From Rutstroemia sp. NJR-2017a BVV2 (lineage: Eukaryota; Ascomycota; Leotiomycetes; Helotiales; Rutstroemiaceae), in contig NJPS01000079.1 in the NCBI GenBank assembly GCA_002946415.1, positions 1,334,228 through 1,398,227 of the forward strand: a stretch of DNA of 64,000 bases, written 5' to 3'. How positions within the stretch are numbered: the stretch's first letter is position 1; each line of letters opens with the position of its first letter. The notes under the pieces were generated by a model. The model saw only the letters and a list, made by a program, of their open reading frames with translations, did no database searches and was not told the DNA's origin. Positions 1-13,099 of this stretch are shown here, one piece after another. Made by a program: the position numbers and the translations under genes.

Positions 1-1948
1 GATTAGAAGAAGAAGCTATTCTTTATTAAAGTATATAGAAGTATTATATATTCTTTTTCTATTAAGGTAGTAAGATCCAAGTATTTTATATCTCTTAGCT
101 TACCTAGAAAGAAGTTTTTTGCTAGATAATATCTTTTATCTAGTTTATCTCTTTATAAACTATATAAGTAATTATCTCTGTTTCAGTTATAGTAGGACCT
201 TCCTAGATATCTACAAAGATTTCTTGATCTTTATCTACTTCCGAGTATTCAATTGTATTTATAATATAGAAAATATAAGATCTAGCTCAATCTCTGCTAT
301 AGTTATCTAAGGAAATGAAATAGTATTATATACTACTTTATTGAAAAGTAGGGATATTATAGTAAAGAGTAAAGTACTATAGGATATTAATAGATATAAG
401 AGTACTAAGATATAGGTTTGCAGATATATATATATATAAAATATTAGGTTACTTTGTTTAGATAGTTAATTTATTCTTATTTATAGTATAGGATCTATCT
501 TGCAATCTATAAATAAGATTACTAGTAGGAGTACTAGAATATATAGTATTTATAGTCTTAATTCCTACTTCGTTTATTTCGAACTATTAGTAAATCTATA
601 TATCGCCTTTAAAGAATTAGTTAGCTATATATCCTATATCTATAGTATATCGGTAGAACTTAGTAATTTTAATAGTTAGATCCTGGCAAAGAGTATACTT
701 ATCTATAATACCTATAATAATAGTAAGTAGTATAAACTACTAGTGGAACTCGGTAAAGCTTAAGTTACCTATATAAAGTATATAATACTTATTAGCTATA
801 TACTGTATTTCTGCTAGATCAATCAAGAAAGTTACTACTGATTCGACAAGCTATATAGCTATCAAAGTAGGGGATTGCTACAAATATAGTTTTTTGAGAT
901 ATATTAGTATAGTACTCTATATCTATTTTAGTATATATTACTGTTGGAAGCTCTTGGTTGATAGTATATATTGGTAAATCTCGAGTTGTTCTAGTATAAA
1001 AGCTTTTTATAAACTCGGCCTAATACTAGTATTATTGTTCAGTTTATTATATAGATCCGTTACTTTAGGATAGTAAGGAACTAAGTTGATCGATATAAAT
1101 AAGTTATAAGTTTATATATAGAGTTGCTATTATATCTCCGATATATTTGCTATATATAGGGTATCTTGGGAAAAATATATATATTCTCTTGTTAGAGGTA
1201 CTAGTATAGCCTGCTTAATTAACAATTGAATACTTCTTAGTCTATCGACTTCTTCAGAAAGTTCTTGTAACTACTCTATAAGAAAGATATTCTGCTTTTC
1301 TAGTATTAGTATATTTATATTTGCTTGATTATCAGTATTCTCATCAATAGCTCGAAAGGTAATAATACTAGATACTGAACTTTATATCTTTTATTAAGAA
1401 AAGGTTCTATTCTGATCTCTACTATTATCATTATTATCTATATTAGCTCCTTCTTGGATATCGATATACTATCTAGAAGGCAGAATACTACTAGTAGTAG
1501 AATAGATATTAATTGAATACTTGAAGAATATTCTGTTTATCGTTATTATCGTTGCTGAATAAGAGATATATTATAAGGGTTATTGGTAATTACTATATAT
1601 CGAGGATCTCTCGGAATAGATCTACTCTTACTACTTAGTAATCAGAGTAATCAGAGATAAAGAAGGATAAATAGCTAATATTATTTGGATAGCTATCAGT
1701 ATAGCTAGTAAAGTTATAAATTGTTAATAATATAATAAACCTTCAATAATAGAATAGATTTAGTCTTAGAATTAACAACTAAAGAACTAAGAGAGTTCTG
1801 GAACTCGAAGAATTTAAATATAGGAGATTGATTATATATAAAGTATATAGTATACTAATACTATAGTAACTTAGATAAGGAGTTTGACTAAGCAAGCCTT
1901 AGGTAAAGAGCTAGCTCTAGATTATTTTTGTAAAGTTCGTTATAGTTT
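1..1948 (-). mobile_element. Unclassified LTR-element relic with a probable minus-strand gag, interrupting Gypsy-1
   Basis: The right boundary is set where similarity of the neighbouring Gypsy-1 reverse transcriptase to Gypsy-C stops abruptly, near 1,948. On the minus strand, about 530-780 reads as a gag-like helical segment if TAG and TAA are taken as altered Gln or Trp codons. The right-hand 350 bases, with no coding look, could be this element's 5' LTR. The rest of the element lies outside the window. Base composition is strongly AT-biased. The short plus-strand open frame at 119-310 has no recognisable content. Class and orientation are inferred from weak signals. Confidence 0.3.
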
Positions 1949-4700
1949 TTACTAATTATATTATTATTAGAAAAGAAACTTAGAATATTTCAAGAATATA
2001 TTATAGAAAATTTAATAAAAGGATTTATTAAGGAATCCTATTTATTTATAGATATACTAATCTTCTTTATATCTAAACTTTATAATACAAAATTAAGATT
2101 AGTTATCGATTATCGAAAACTGAATATTATTATTATTAAAGACCAATATATATTACTATTAGTTAGTAAATTACAAGATCGAATCGGGAAAATTAAATAT
2201 TTTATTAAGTTGGATTAGTATATAGAATTTAACCTAATCCAAATCAAGGAAGGAGATAAGTAGAAAATAGTATTTTATATATAATATAGATACTATAAAT
2301 ATCAAGTTATATCTTTTAGATTTACTAATATATCTATAATATATATATATTTAGTTAATAACTTATTAAGAAAATACTTTGACAATTACTATATAATATA
2401 TTTGGACGATATCTTAATCTTTATCAAGATCCTTGAAAAGTATATCAAGATTATATAAGAGATATTATAGATTCTAATAGATATAAATATCTTACTTAAA
2501 TCTTTGAAATACAAATTCTATATCCTTAGAACCGAATTCTTAGAATATATTGTTGGGACTTACAAACTCGAAATAAATCTAGGAAAAATAAAAGAAGTTT
2601 TAGAGTAGATATAATTTACTATAGTTAAAGAAATATAATTATTCTTGGGATTTGCAAACTTCTATAGATAATTTATCAAGGATTATTCGAAAATCGTAAT
2701 ACTATTTATAAAGCTAACTAAGAAGAACTATAAATATAAATAAAATAGTATAATATAAAAAGTATTTAAGATCCTCAAATAAACCTTTATATAAATACTA
2801 ATTCTTATTATCTTCGATCTAGAACTACTAATTATTATTGAGATAGATATATTAGATTATATATTAGATATAGTCCTTAGCTAGCTAGATAAAGATAAAA
2901 AACTATAGTTAATAATATATTATTTAAAAAAGTTTTAGTTAACCAAACTGAACTACGAAATTTATAACAAAAAGCTTCTAATAATTATTGATACTTTTAG
3001 AAAATAGAGAGTTTATCTTGAAGGATTTAAATATATAGTCCAGATTTACTTAGATTATAAGAATTTGATATACTTTATAATAATCAAAGTTCTAAATAGA
3101 TAATAGATATAATAAATAGAAATACTAACTATATATAATTTCAAAATACTATATATCAAAGAAAACGAAAATACTAAAGCTAATATATTTAGTAGAAAAC
3201 CGGAATACTTAGAAAATAAGATATATAAATTATATATTATATTTCGCTAGAATAGAGATTTGTTAATATTCAACTTAGTCTAATTAGCTATAATAATATT
3301 ACTTTGTAATAACAATTTAGAAAAGTAAATATAAGGATATTATAAAAACAATTCAACTATAAAACAAATACTAGAATAATTAGATAAAGGATTTATAATT
3401 AAGGATAATATTATATATTTCTATAGAAAAATATATATCTCTTCAACCTTAGTTAAATAGTTTACTTAGGAATAATATAAGTTATTAGCTTATAGATATC
3501 AAGAAATTACAAAGATATTTGTAAAAATCAAAACAAATTTGTATTTTCCACAAATAAGAAAGATAATTGAGGAAGTTATTGGAAACTATAATATCTATAT
3601 ACAAAATAAAACTTTATAATATACTTTATATAATTAGCTCAAAACTCCGAATATATCTTCTCAGTTATAGAAGTTTATTATATAAGACTTTATAGTTAAG
3701 CTATTATTTTCGAAGAACTTAATAATAAAAATAATATATAACTTTATCTTAGTTATAGTAGATCGATTAACCAAGTTTGGATATATAGTTTTATATAAAG
3801 AAAGTAATATAACTGAAAACTTAATTTATATATTCTTACAAACAATAGTCAATATATATAGTATACTAGAAGAAATCATTTTAGATCAAGATAAGTTCTT
3901 TATATCAAAGTTTTGATAGATATTTATAATACTATTAGAAATCAAAAAAAAGTTTTTAATAATATTCTATCTATAAATAGATAGCTAGACAGAATAATTA
4001 AATCAAACTATAGAATAATATTTATATTATTATATAAATTATCGATAAAATAATTAGATAGAACTACTACTACTTATACAATTTATATATAATATATCTG
4101 AAGCTGCAATAATAAATATATTACTAGTATATACTAACTTTGGGTTCGAACCAAAAATATATAATATCCAGCTTCCGGATATAGCAAACTCAGATATCAG
4201 TATAATAAAGGCAGAAGATTTAAAGAATTTATATAAATAACTATTACTCGATATCAAGTTCATTATATAACAAATAGTATAATATTATAACCAGAAGTAT
4301 AATATAGAACCAATATTTAAGAAAGGGAATAAAATTTATTTCTTTAGACAAAATATCAATATAAAAAGACCAAGTAATAAACTGGATTATAAGAAATTAG
4401 GATTCTTTAAAATTAGTAAAATAGTCGAATTAGTCAATTATTATTTAAAGTTACTACAAATAATAAATATATATCTAATATTTTATATTTCATTTCTTGA
4501 ATTAGTATTACTAAGAATACTAAATATACTTTATATCAAAATTGAACTAATTAATCCAAATACTAAATATAAAGTTGAAGAGATACTAAATCAAAAGTAT
4601 ATTAAAGAAAAGTTTTATTACTTAATTAAATAAGAAGAATATCTATATTTAGAAAATATATAAGAACTAATCAAGAATCTAAATTATCTATAAGATTTGG
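1949..4700 (+). pseudogene. Gypsy-1 pol relic (RT, RNase H, integrase, chromodomain)
   Basis: This is the replication polyprotein of a Ty3/gypsy element, now unreadable. Reverse transcriptase occupies about 1,949-2,720 and aligns by eye with the Gypsy-C frame at 21,330-21,671: the stretch ending VIDYRKLN reads here as VIDYRKLN, followed by conserved KLQDRIGK. RNase H follows at about 2,760-3,100. Integrase zinc-binding and core regions lie at about 3,400-4,060, and a GPY/H-like plus chromodomain-like tail at about 4,310-4,690, ending in the NLNY motif shared with Gypsy-C. Almost every codon position that can mutate by C-to-T or G-to-A has done so, giving dozens of stops. No function can remain. 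Confidence 0.8.
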
Positions 4701-4844
4701 AGAAGTTCTATTTAAGGAACCTTTAGTTTCCAATTAAGTAACTAATTCAGAATTATTTATTAGAGAAAGTTCAAAAATCGAAAAGTTAATTTCGAAAGAA
4801 CTAGATATCTAAGAAACTTATTCGATTTATTTAGTTTATTCCTT

Positions 4845-5290
4845 TTCTAGTTTCTCTTTCTTCTCAAACTCCTCTAGTATATCTATTATATATAGATTAT
4901 ATTATAATATTTTTCCAGTTTTTTCTTTTAGCTTTTGCTATTATTTCTTTAAACAAAGAATTTTCGTTATAATTTCTTTCTTTTTAATCTCTAAATAAGC
5001 TTCTTTATATTATACTATTATCTAAGAAGAAATAGAGATTCCGAAAATATTACAAAAATTGTATTTAATATTTTTGGTATATTCTTTATAATGATCTATT
5101 CTAGGAAGAATATAATATTCTAGATTCTTTTTAGAATAATAAAAATACTTTATCGGTACTATTTTTCTTTTTTTCTTTATCCGAAAATAAATTATAAAAT
5201 GATTTCTTGAAGATCGAGATAATTCCTTAAATATAATAAAGAAAAAAGGAACAAGATATTTATTAAGAATCTAAATAGATACTTTATACT
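4845..5290 (-). pseudogene. Relic of the Gypsy antisense ORF, in Gypsy-1
   Basis: On the strand opposite to pol, between pol and the 3' LTR, this region reads as a Lys/Glu-rich helix that aligns with the antisense ORF of Gypsy-C at 18,398-18,922. The clearest match is at 4,951-4,980, where ITKILCLKK corresponds to MAKILRLRK of Gypsy-C. It is followed by a segment ending in FEKKEKLEKE, matching LEEREREKLEKE-like sequence there. The N-terminal Cys-rich part is not recognisable. There are many stops from RIP. The shared position and frame in two diverged copies suggest the ORF is an old component of this family. Confidence 0.5.
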
Positions 5291-5334
5291 ATTATAGTAA
5301 GTATCGAGATAATACTAAATTAGAAAGGGGATAG

Positions 5335-5884
5335 TATTATAATATATTTAAAATAAGAGTCTGAGGACTTTAGATTTAGAGGATAACTAACTATTATTTG
5401 ATGAAGTCGAATTATTATATAGAGATTATATATTAAAGTAGAGTCTAGATATCTATATTTATAATATAGAGATAGAAAAAAGGTATTTACAATTATTAAT
5501 ATATCTTTGTAAAGAACAATATTATAGAAATAAGATATCTAAGAATAGATAAGTATTAAAGTAATCAATAATATCTTTAGTAGAACTTTAGGCTAGAATT
5601 ATATAATATTCTAATAACTCCTAATAGTTCTAGTAATAGGAATTGATAGAACTAATAAGATAGTAGAGAACGAAGATTTATATAACTAGATAGTTTTCTT
5701 TAGTATATAGAGCTTTATATTTAATAATAATTATTACTTGTTTATCTATTATTATAATTATAATTGATTCTCTATATAACTATTATTAATAATAAATCTA
5801 TAATAGTATTATTAGTTATCATAATCTCTAGTATTCGAAATCCTAACCACTTCTATATAACTTAGAAAATAAGTATTTGTAATA
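5335..5884 (+). repeat. 3' LTR of Gypsy-1 (550 bp)
   Basis: The LTR starts TATTATAA (from TGTTACAA) directly after the polypurine tract and ends TTTGTAATA (from TTCGTAACA). It shares with the Gypsy-C LTR the internal stretch GAGTCTGAGGACTTTAGA and the closing region around 5,840-5,884. It is about 130 bp longer than the Gypsy-C LTR; the extra length falls in the middle, where the Gypsy-C LTR carries a 35-bp tandem repeat. Confidence 0.7.
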
Positions 5885-6224
5885 GTATAGTAGACTTAGA
5901 AGGATCTTCAGGTTTAATTTAAGTTATAATAAATTCCGAATCTTGAGGATTTATCTTAGTTTTTGCAAATACCAACTTAATATTCTTCTTAGTAAATACC
6001 TAGATTCAAGCCTTTTTAAATATATTCTAGAAATTCCGTTTTGTAATATATATAATTCTATCATTGATATATATAAATCGATTAAGTTCTAAACTATAAT
6101 AGTTCGATAAAGATAGAAATAAACTGATATCAAGAGATTGTAATCGATATATTAAATAAGATAGTAAAATCAATATAATAATCTTTAATCTCTTATATAT
6201 TTCAAGAAACTCGAGATTAATATA
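5885..6224 (-). pseudogene. C-terminal part of a pogo-like (Tc1/mariner) DDE transposase
   Basis: The minus-strand reading continues the transposase whose N-terminal part is at 28,833-29,776. The segment just inside the Copia-A border reads INLEFLE, then RLQSLDISLF, the expected pogo/Fot1 pattern (R/K)LQPLD(V/I) that holds the third catalytic aspartate, and further on a TKKNIKLVFAKTKINP-like stretch typical of the region after the catalytic core. It is cut on one side by the Copia-A 5' LTR at 6,225 and on the other by Gypsy-1 at 5,884. The remaining C-terminus and the terminal inverted repeat lie left of the window. The frame is open over 6,027-6,224 but carries RIP-type substitutions. Confidence 0.75.
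6220..6224. repeat. Target site duplication of Copia-A (left copy, ATATA)
   Basis: ATATA lies immediately before the Copia-A 5' LTR and is repeated at 28,833-28,837 immediately after its 3' LTR. Removing the element and one copy joins the transposase codons S-Y-I to N-L-E in frame. Confidence 0.8.
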
Positions 6225-6406
6225 TATCGGAATATCGGTGTTTCGGCCAGACAATAACTATATAGACTATTATATCTTAGATATAAAGTATACTTTATCA
6301 AAATAGCTATATATATTTTAGATCGCTATATATCTATCTATATATCTATATATACCGAAGCTAGAGTACTAGAAAATACTAAAAGGAGCTTCGGAATATA
6401 CTTATT
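6225..6406 (+). repeat. Copia-A 5' LTR, first segment
   Basis: These 182 bp match 28,462-28,643 of the 3' LTR. The segment ends with TTATT (6,402-6,406), the target duplicated by Copia-B. It contains the motif CCGAAGCT..AGTAC.. shared with the 3' LTR and a TATA-rich stretch. Confidence 0.85.
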
Positions 6407-6740
6407 TGTTATAGGAACTGATCAGCTAATATAGGCTATAAAGGTTACTAACCTAGATTAGAATTTCTGTATAGTTATAGGTTTACTTGGTAAGCAACCT
6501 ATAGGCTTGGACTTTGGGAATCAATAATCTCCTTATATAAACCTTCGGTATTAGTAACCCCAAAACCTTATTACTTAGATATTACTTTATACTTTAGATC
6601 TCTTTTGCAAAGATCATCAACCTATAAAGGAAATTGAGAAAGTCAACTTGAGAAAATCAGATAATTATTACTTTATTATACAATTACTTAATATTATTCT
6701 CACTCAATTCCTTTTTGTCTAGCTATCACGATATATAATA
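6407..6740 (+). repeat. Copia-B 5' LTR (334 bp)
   Basis: It starts TGTTATAGGAACTG and ends GATATATAATA. It is the same length as the 3' copy at 15,882-16,215; differences seen by eye are C/T and G/A transitions. Confidence 0.85.
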
Positions 6741-6752
6741 GTTATAAGCCTG
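6741..6752 (+). other. Probable primer-binding site of Copia-B (half initiator-tRNA type)
   Basis: GTTATAAGCCTG follows the 5' LTR immediately. Allowing two RIP-type changes it matches GTTATGAGCCC, the complement of the anticodon stem-loop of fungal initiator tRNA-Met. Internal cleavage of that tRNA primes the copia and Ty5 groups. The match covers only about 11 bases, so it is suggestive. Confidence 0.4.
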
Positions 6753-6759
6753 GTATAAT

Positions 6760-9700
6760 ATACAATTCTTCTATATAACTATCTATTAGCTTATTTGATA
6801 ACTATCCTTATTTGTTTACAATTACTCTATACTTTATATTACTCTTATCATTATTATTGACCTTCGCAAGTATATCGAACCTCAATATAATTGGCAGTAT
6901 CAAGCTTACTACCTATACCCAGTAGCTGATATAGTACTTGGAACTCAAGCAATAGTATCTAGTTAAGGATATCTGGTATCTTATCAATCCTAACCTTATT
7001 TCTGATTTCGTATATCTCAAAGCAATTAGTATAGATCAGAATAATACTCTTAACTAGTTTACTACTTCTATATTATCTTTATCTATCTTCGATAAACTTA
7101 GAGTATAATATAATAATGAATTCTATAAAAAGTACTATATCGACCTCGATAACTTTAAATCTATAATAGCACTTAATACTTAGATAACTGGTACTGAGAA
7201 TATAGATAAAAATGATATTTCTGGTTCTTCCAATCTAAACAGTTAGCAATCTTTATAAATAGCTTTACTTACTTAGGAATCAAAATATCTAGTACTATTA
7301 ATTATTGATAATATTAAGGATATCTTCAAGCTTCTCGAAAGAGAATACAGAAGTTGCAAATCTAAATAGGAAATAATATATAAGATATATGAAGAGATCT
7401 ATATATAGATCTCATTAATAGTCGATATAACTTACCTTATTGATATCTCTTAATAAGTATCAATAACCAATAAAATCACCTTATATAGTACAATTCTTTC
7501 TCTCAAACAATATCTTATATCTACTGATTTATCTATTATACTCAGCCTTCAATATAAGTATAGAGATATACTTCAATAAGTATAATAGAGTTGTACTATA
7601 TCTTTAATCTAGTTCAAGAAATAGACTATTATCTATACCAAGGCTAAAAGTTATAGACTTCTCGAGACTTAGAAAATCCTTATAGTTATCACTTTCCTCG
7701 AAGCAATTAAAGAAAAGATCTATTTTGTTTAGACTGAAAACCAGTTAATTGAGGTGGAAACGAACTAATAGCTTGGCTTACTATATAAAACTCTTGATAA
7801 CTATACTAATATTATTAGTGGATTTATTGAAATAAGATCTCGCGATGCCAAAAACAAGGATATATATATAATTAGTATATCTATAGATAATAATATATCT
7901 ACAGAAGTAGTATCTAATAATCAGTAACTATTGGAACTATCTACTGAAGATAACTAAGACTAACAAAACAAGAATAACAAAACTAAACTACTTTGTTTTT
8001 GTTATCTTGCTACTTGGTTCGAAGAAACTAAAAATCGATATAATTGGAAACCAGAAAACTGTATCAACCTAAATAATCTACTATAAGGTAAATCTCCAAA
8101 GGATACCTTTACAGATATCGAGATCAAGTAAATAAAAGAATAGATCAATAATCTAAGATAGAAGGATCTAAGAAAACTATTTACCGATAAGGGGATCAAA
8201 TTACTAAATAAGAAAACTTCTATAAATACTCAATTACCCTTTCTTGGTAAAGTTGTTAATACGATCATTTTATCTGTTCTTATATAGATTAGTAATCCTA
8301 GTATATTCTCCATTCCGGTTATTATCGAAAAGTATTATCTAGCGAACTCAATACTTCTCGATAATTATAGTATAGTATATTTGGTCAATAATATTTCATT
8401 TCTTGATAATAGCAAAATCATAAGTACTAATAATAATAATATTGTTGAATATAGTACTTCGTTGCTTAAAATCATTAGATATAATATCTATATAATTAAG
8501 AAAATTCTCAATAAAGAAAATAGTCCAAAAACTGAAGATCTTATACTAACTGATATAATAGTTATTTCTAGATTTTATATAAATATCGTCTCTGAATTGT
8601 GTTTATAGAGATCAGATTTGTAGGTATACGGTTTTGATAGTATATTAAGATATAGTCTAATAGAGAAAAGTATAATTGTTGCTACTTTCCTTTATATATA
8701 TAACTTAGTTTTCTTGGAATTCAAGAAAGTTTCTTCTTATCTAACTATTATATATCCTATCTCTGTAAGTTATACTATAATAATATACCTAACTATAAGT
8801 TATAAGATCAGAAAACACTATAGCCGATCCCGAGACCCTATACCAGTATAGTCGGATTCAGCTTAAATATAGTATAACTATATAGAATATCTTAGCAAGA
8901 TCGCTTTGGAAAAATTGGTAGATAAAGTAAGAGAAGTAAGAATTAAGGAAATCCCTCGAATTGATTATAAAGACTATTCTCTAGTATATACTAAATAGGT
9001 TATTAATTGTTAGTTTGGGGATCAGTAATCTAGACAACCTTTTTATAAGGTTATATAAGATCTTTTCGACTTTCCGAGAGTATTTAATAATTGTATATAG
9101 CTCTTAATAATCAAAAAGATATATAGTAGGAAAATCTTTGGATTTCCACTAATCCAGAAAACTTATCTAGAAGTATTCTATATTATTACTATCTTTGAAG
9201 TATAAATAAAATATTAATATAATTTGTCTATATATATTATCAAGCAAGATAATGATACTTCAGTAATTGGAATCAAAGGCTATACTAGCTTTGAGATCTA
9301 GACTAAACAAGAAGGGATTGAGGTAGAGTTGTTACTAGCAAATACCTATTAATCAAATAGTATTATAGAAAGAGCAAGATAGGAGATTATTACCAAATCA
9401 ATTAAGATATAGATCTAAGCGAACTTTCTTACTAACCTTTGGTCTGAGATTGTAGCTACGATAATATATTTCTATAATATCAGCCTATTAGAAGCAAGAG
9501 ACTTCAGGACCCTAAATAAGGTTTTCGACTTATAGTTCCAGTAATACTTTAGATAGTATAATCTTATATTAATTACTAAAATCTGTATAGACCTATAACT
9601 AGATTGGAGTAGAATATACCGATTCGGATACTATACTTATCCCCTTGATAAGGATAGAGAGTTAAATACAAATAAGAAATTATATAAAGTAAATCCTCAA

Positions 9701-12517
9701 GTTTATCTAGGATATCTAATAAATTATATATCTGGTATATTGATCTATAGAATCTAGGTTCCTATACTCAAATAGATTGTTATTATTTGAAATATTAGGT
9801 TCAACGAAAATATCCTCTATTCTAAAGAAGCTAAGTTTAAGGAAGCTATTTTTAAAAAGTACTTAAAAGAAATATCTCGGTTATTAGATACTTATATAAT
9901 CGAAAACCTTAATAGATTAATTCTTGAGAGTAATAATATAACTGATTTCATAATTACTACTAGGAAGGTTACTTTGCAATCCGCCGATTGGTAGGAAGCT
10001 TACAAGTAGGACTCAGGAGTGAATAATAATTCTAACGAAGATAATAATAAGAGTCCTCCTAATAACCTATAATCTGAAGATAATAGCCTATATCTCAAAG
10101 GAAGTGATAAAAGTCTAAATAAGTACTAACCTGAAGATCAGTTCTCAGATCAGATAATTAGTAATATTATAACTCAATCCAATATTAATGAAAAGTTAAC
10201 TGATCTTTATAATACTCTATTAACAGTTAGGATAGATAACTAGGTACTAGGTGATTTTATATCAACCGATAAGTCGGAAATTAGAATATCAACTGAGCTC
10301 GAAGGTAAGATAGATTTCAAATATTATAATACTATCGATATTCTATATAGAGAATACGAAGATAGTTCAGATAATGAATCCTCCTAACTAGTATATCTTA
10401 TAATTGAAGATACTCTATATAATCCTATATATACTATATATAACAATAATAGTTTATATAAACAGAAAGAGATTAAGATAGCTCAATCCAATAACCCTCT
10501 ATTATTAGATGAAAAAGATCAACTATTTAAGAGATTAAGATTTGTTATTGAAATCCCTATAAGAAAATCAGATATATCTAAAAAGGGTTTTCTGGAGGTT
10601 AGACTATTTGTTTATAGGATAGATAGATTTATCTCTAAGTTCGAAATATATAGGTAAAGGTACTACTATCAGAAATATAATAGGAAGATCATTAATATAT
10701 TTATTAAGATAATTATTACTCAACTATCTAAGAGAAGTATTGAGAAGTTCAATAAGTTTCATAATATATTCTAGTCTGATTAACCGAATATAGATAGAGA
10801 TAAAGAGAGTAGAAATTTTGTAATACTCTATAATATAATAGCTACTATAATTGCAAATAAACAAAAGAAATCTATATCGGATATGATATAATTACCCAAA
10901 ATCTATATTAGCTAAACCTAAAAGCTTCCGAAACATTATCGTAACTTTAATAATTATCTTCTAGAAGTTACTTTCAAAATAGATTATAACTAGAAGATCG
11001 GTAATCTGAAGGTACGAAATATATAAAGAAAGATATTGATTAATATAGTTAATACTAAGCTAATTCCTCTCGAGTAGATATTTGTTTATAAAACAGACCA
11101 GAATAGGTATATAATATATTGTAGATTATATCTTGTAGTCAGAGGTAACCTTTAAGCTAAGAATATAATTGAATCAATCTATATAGCAATATTTGCTTTC
11201 TATTCTTTTCGAATTATTATAGCTATTATTGTTAAGCTCGATTTAGAGATAAAGCAATATAATATAGTAAATGCTTTTGTAAATATACTAAGAGATCTAA
11301 GTAGTGAACCAGTTATATATTATCTTCCTGATAGATACAAGATAGAAAGCAAAGTTGTACTTATCGATTATATACTCTATAGTCTCCGAGATTCTCTAGC
11401 AATCTGGTTCAAAGATTTTACTAATATACTTAGAGAATTTGGAATGAAACTATACTCTAACGAGCTCTATATCCTTATCAACAATAACTATAAGGTTTTA
11501 GTACTGTTTTTTATTGATAATATTCAGGTTATTTATAACAAGTCTTATATAGCTAAAGCCGAGAAGATTATTGATAGAATCTAATCTATATATAAACTAT
11601 ATAAGATAAGTAATACAGAATAGTTCTTAGATATATATATTATCAGAGATTATATCCAAAAGAAGCTATAGTTTATATATAATACCTATATTAAGAAGAT
11701 CGCTCGAAAATTTAACTTTGCTAGTAGCAAAGTAGTAAGTATTCTACTTCCTATTATAGAGTTCAAGAAAAATGATAATATAGTGGTTAAATCTAAGGTT
11801 AAGGAATATTAGAAGAAGGTCAGATCGATTTTGTATACTATAATAACCTTATATACAGATATCGCTTTCGCTACCTCTCAGCTAAGTCACTTCCTAACCA
11901 ATCCCTCGGAGGAATATATTATAGCTACTAACTATTGTATTCGGTATTTATAGAATATAAAGTATCTTGCTATCGAATATAGTACAGATTCATCAATATA
12001 ACTACTTATTACTTCAGATACTTTCTTTATAGATAATAATGAAATAAGATAATTATCTCAAGAATATATTATATCTTTATATAATAGACTAATTATCTAG
12101 AAAGTATCCAAATAAGATATAGTTACTATTTCTACTACTGAAGCAAAGCTTCTAAATATAGAATATATAGCAAAAGAAATAATAGTAATAAAAAGACTAT
12201 TTAAAGAACTCGAACTAGTTATCCTAGAACCTATAATAATCTACTATGATAATATCTAGATAATCCGGCTAATAGTTAGCGAGAATAAGCAAATTTCTAC
12301 TAAGCTATATTATATTGATATCCAGAATATATAGCTTCGATAGGAGTATATAAAAGAATCGTTTGATATTATATATCTCTCTATATAGGATATATCTGTA
12401 AATAGACTTACTAAGAACCTTATATACTAGTAGTTCGAATACTTCTGTACTTATCTAAATTTATAGGATATAAAGGATAAGATTGAGAAGATTGCCAAAA
12501 TAGTCAAAATCTTATAA
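6760..12517 (+). pseudogene. Copia-B gag-pol relic
   Basis: This is a polyprotein of the Ty1/copia order: gag (about 6,760-8,200), protease-like region (8,230-8,700), integrase (about 8,900-9,850), reverse transcriptase (about 10,900-11,900) and RNase H (about 11,900-12,510). Visible marks include an integrase stretch DFPR and CIIKQDNDTS, an RT catalytic box reading FFIDNIQV at about 11,500 (family YVDDI; Asp-to-Asn is a GAT-to-AAT change), and the RNase H segment STTEAKL near 12,130. Stops are nearly all TAG or TAA at expected Gln or Trp positions. The open piece at 8,381-8,608, around ENSPKTEDLILTD, is part of the protease-to-integrase region. The relic ends about 12,517 with a TAA after KIAKIVKIL. 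Confidence 0.8.
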
Positions 12518-13099
12518 AATATATTTTCATTTATTATATTCTATTATTAATACTAATAAGGTCCCTGAGATTATTAATATCATCTTACTGATTATATCAC
12601 TAATATTGTTTTTGGTATAAAGATAAGTAGAATATAGAAATGATATTTAGAAAGATAACCTAATATAAGCTAACTATAATAATCGACTAGCCGAATTCAC
12701 CTAAGACCGATAAGTATTACTGAGATTTGTAATTAGAATAGAAAAGTAAATAACTGATACTAATAGAGATATCTTTAAGATAAGTAACCGATACTAGGCC
12801 AATCTTCAAGATAGATCCTTGGATAACTTCGAGATCGGTACTTGATATTATAGTTATCAATTAGATAATAATCTAACCGATATAAGATAAGCAATCTTTA
12901 TAGTTATAACTATATAGATATATTGATAATAATATATAATTCGCTAAGTATATCGGCATTTTTATATAGATAACTGATCTCTACAAATACCTTTTTGATA
13001 ATACTGAGATTAGTTATTTATCTTATTTATTTACTTTACTTTTATAATACTTTTATATACTTTTTCATGATCATTTCATAAAAGCAATGATAATTTAAA
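12518..13099. other. Non-coding segment of Copia-B between pol and the antisense ORF
   Basis: I see no convincing reading frame on either strand. It lies between two converging coding relics, gag-pol on plus and the antisense ORF on minus, so transcription terminators for both would be expected here; none can be pinned down in this AT-rich sequence. Confidence 0.4.

Larger units (their letters stand above)
1949..5884 (+). mobile_element. Gypsy-1: Ty3/gypsy chromovirus relic, 5' end missing
   Basis: This is an older, more mutated relative of Gypsy-C. It contains pol from the start of reverse transcriptase to the chromodomain, an antisense ORF relic, a polypurine tract and the 3' LTR. The polypurine tract AGAAAGGGGATAG at 5,322-5,334 is identical to the one in Gypsy-C. 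Gag, protease and the 5' LTR are absent because another relic abuts the element at about 1,948. The element lies inside the C-terminal part of a pogo-like transposase, whose reading resumes at 5,885; the first five bases there (GTATA) are the candidate target duplication, but the partner copy is off-window. Confidence 0.8.
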
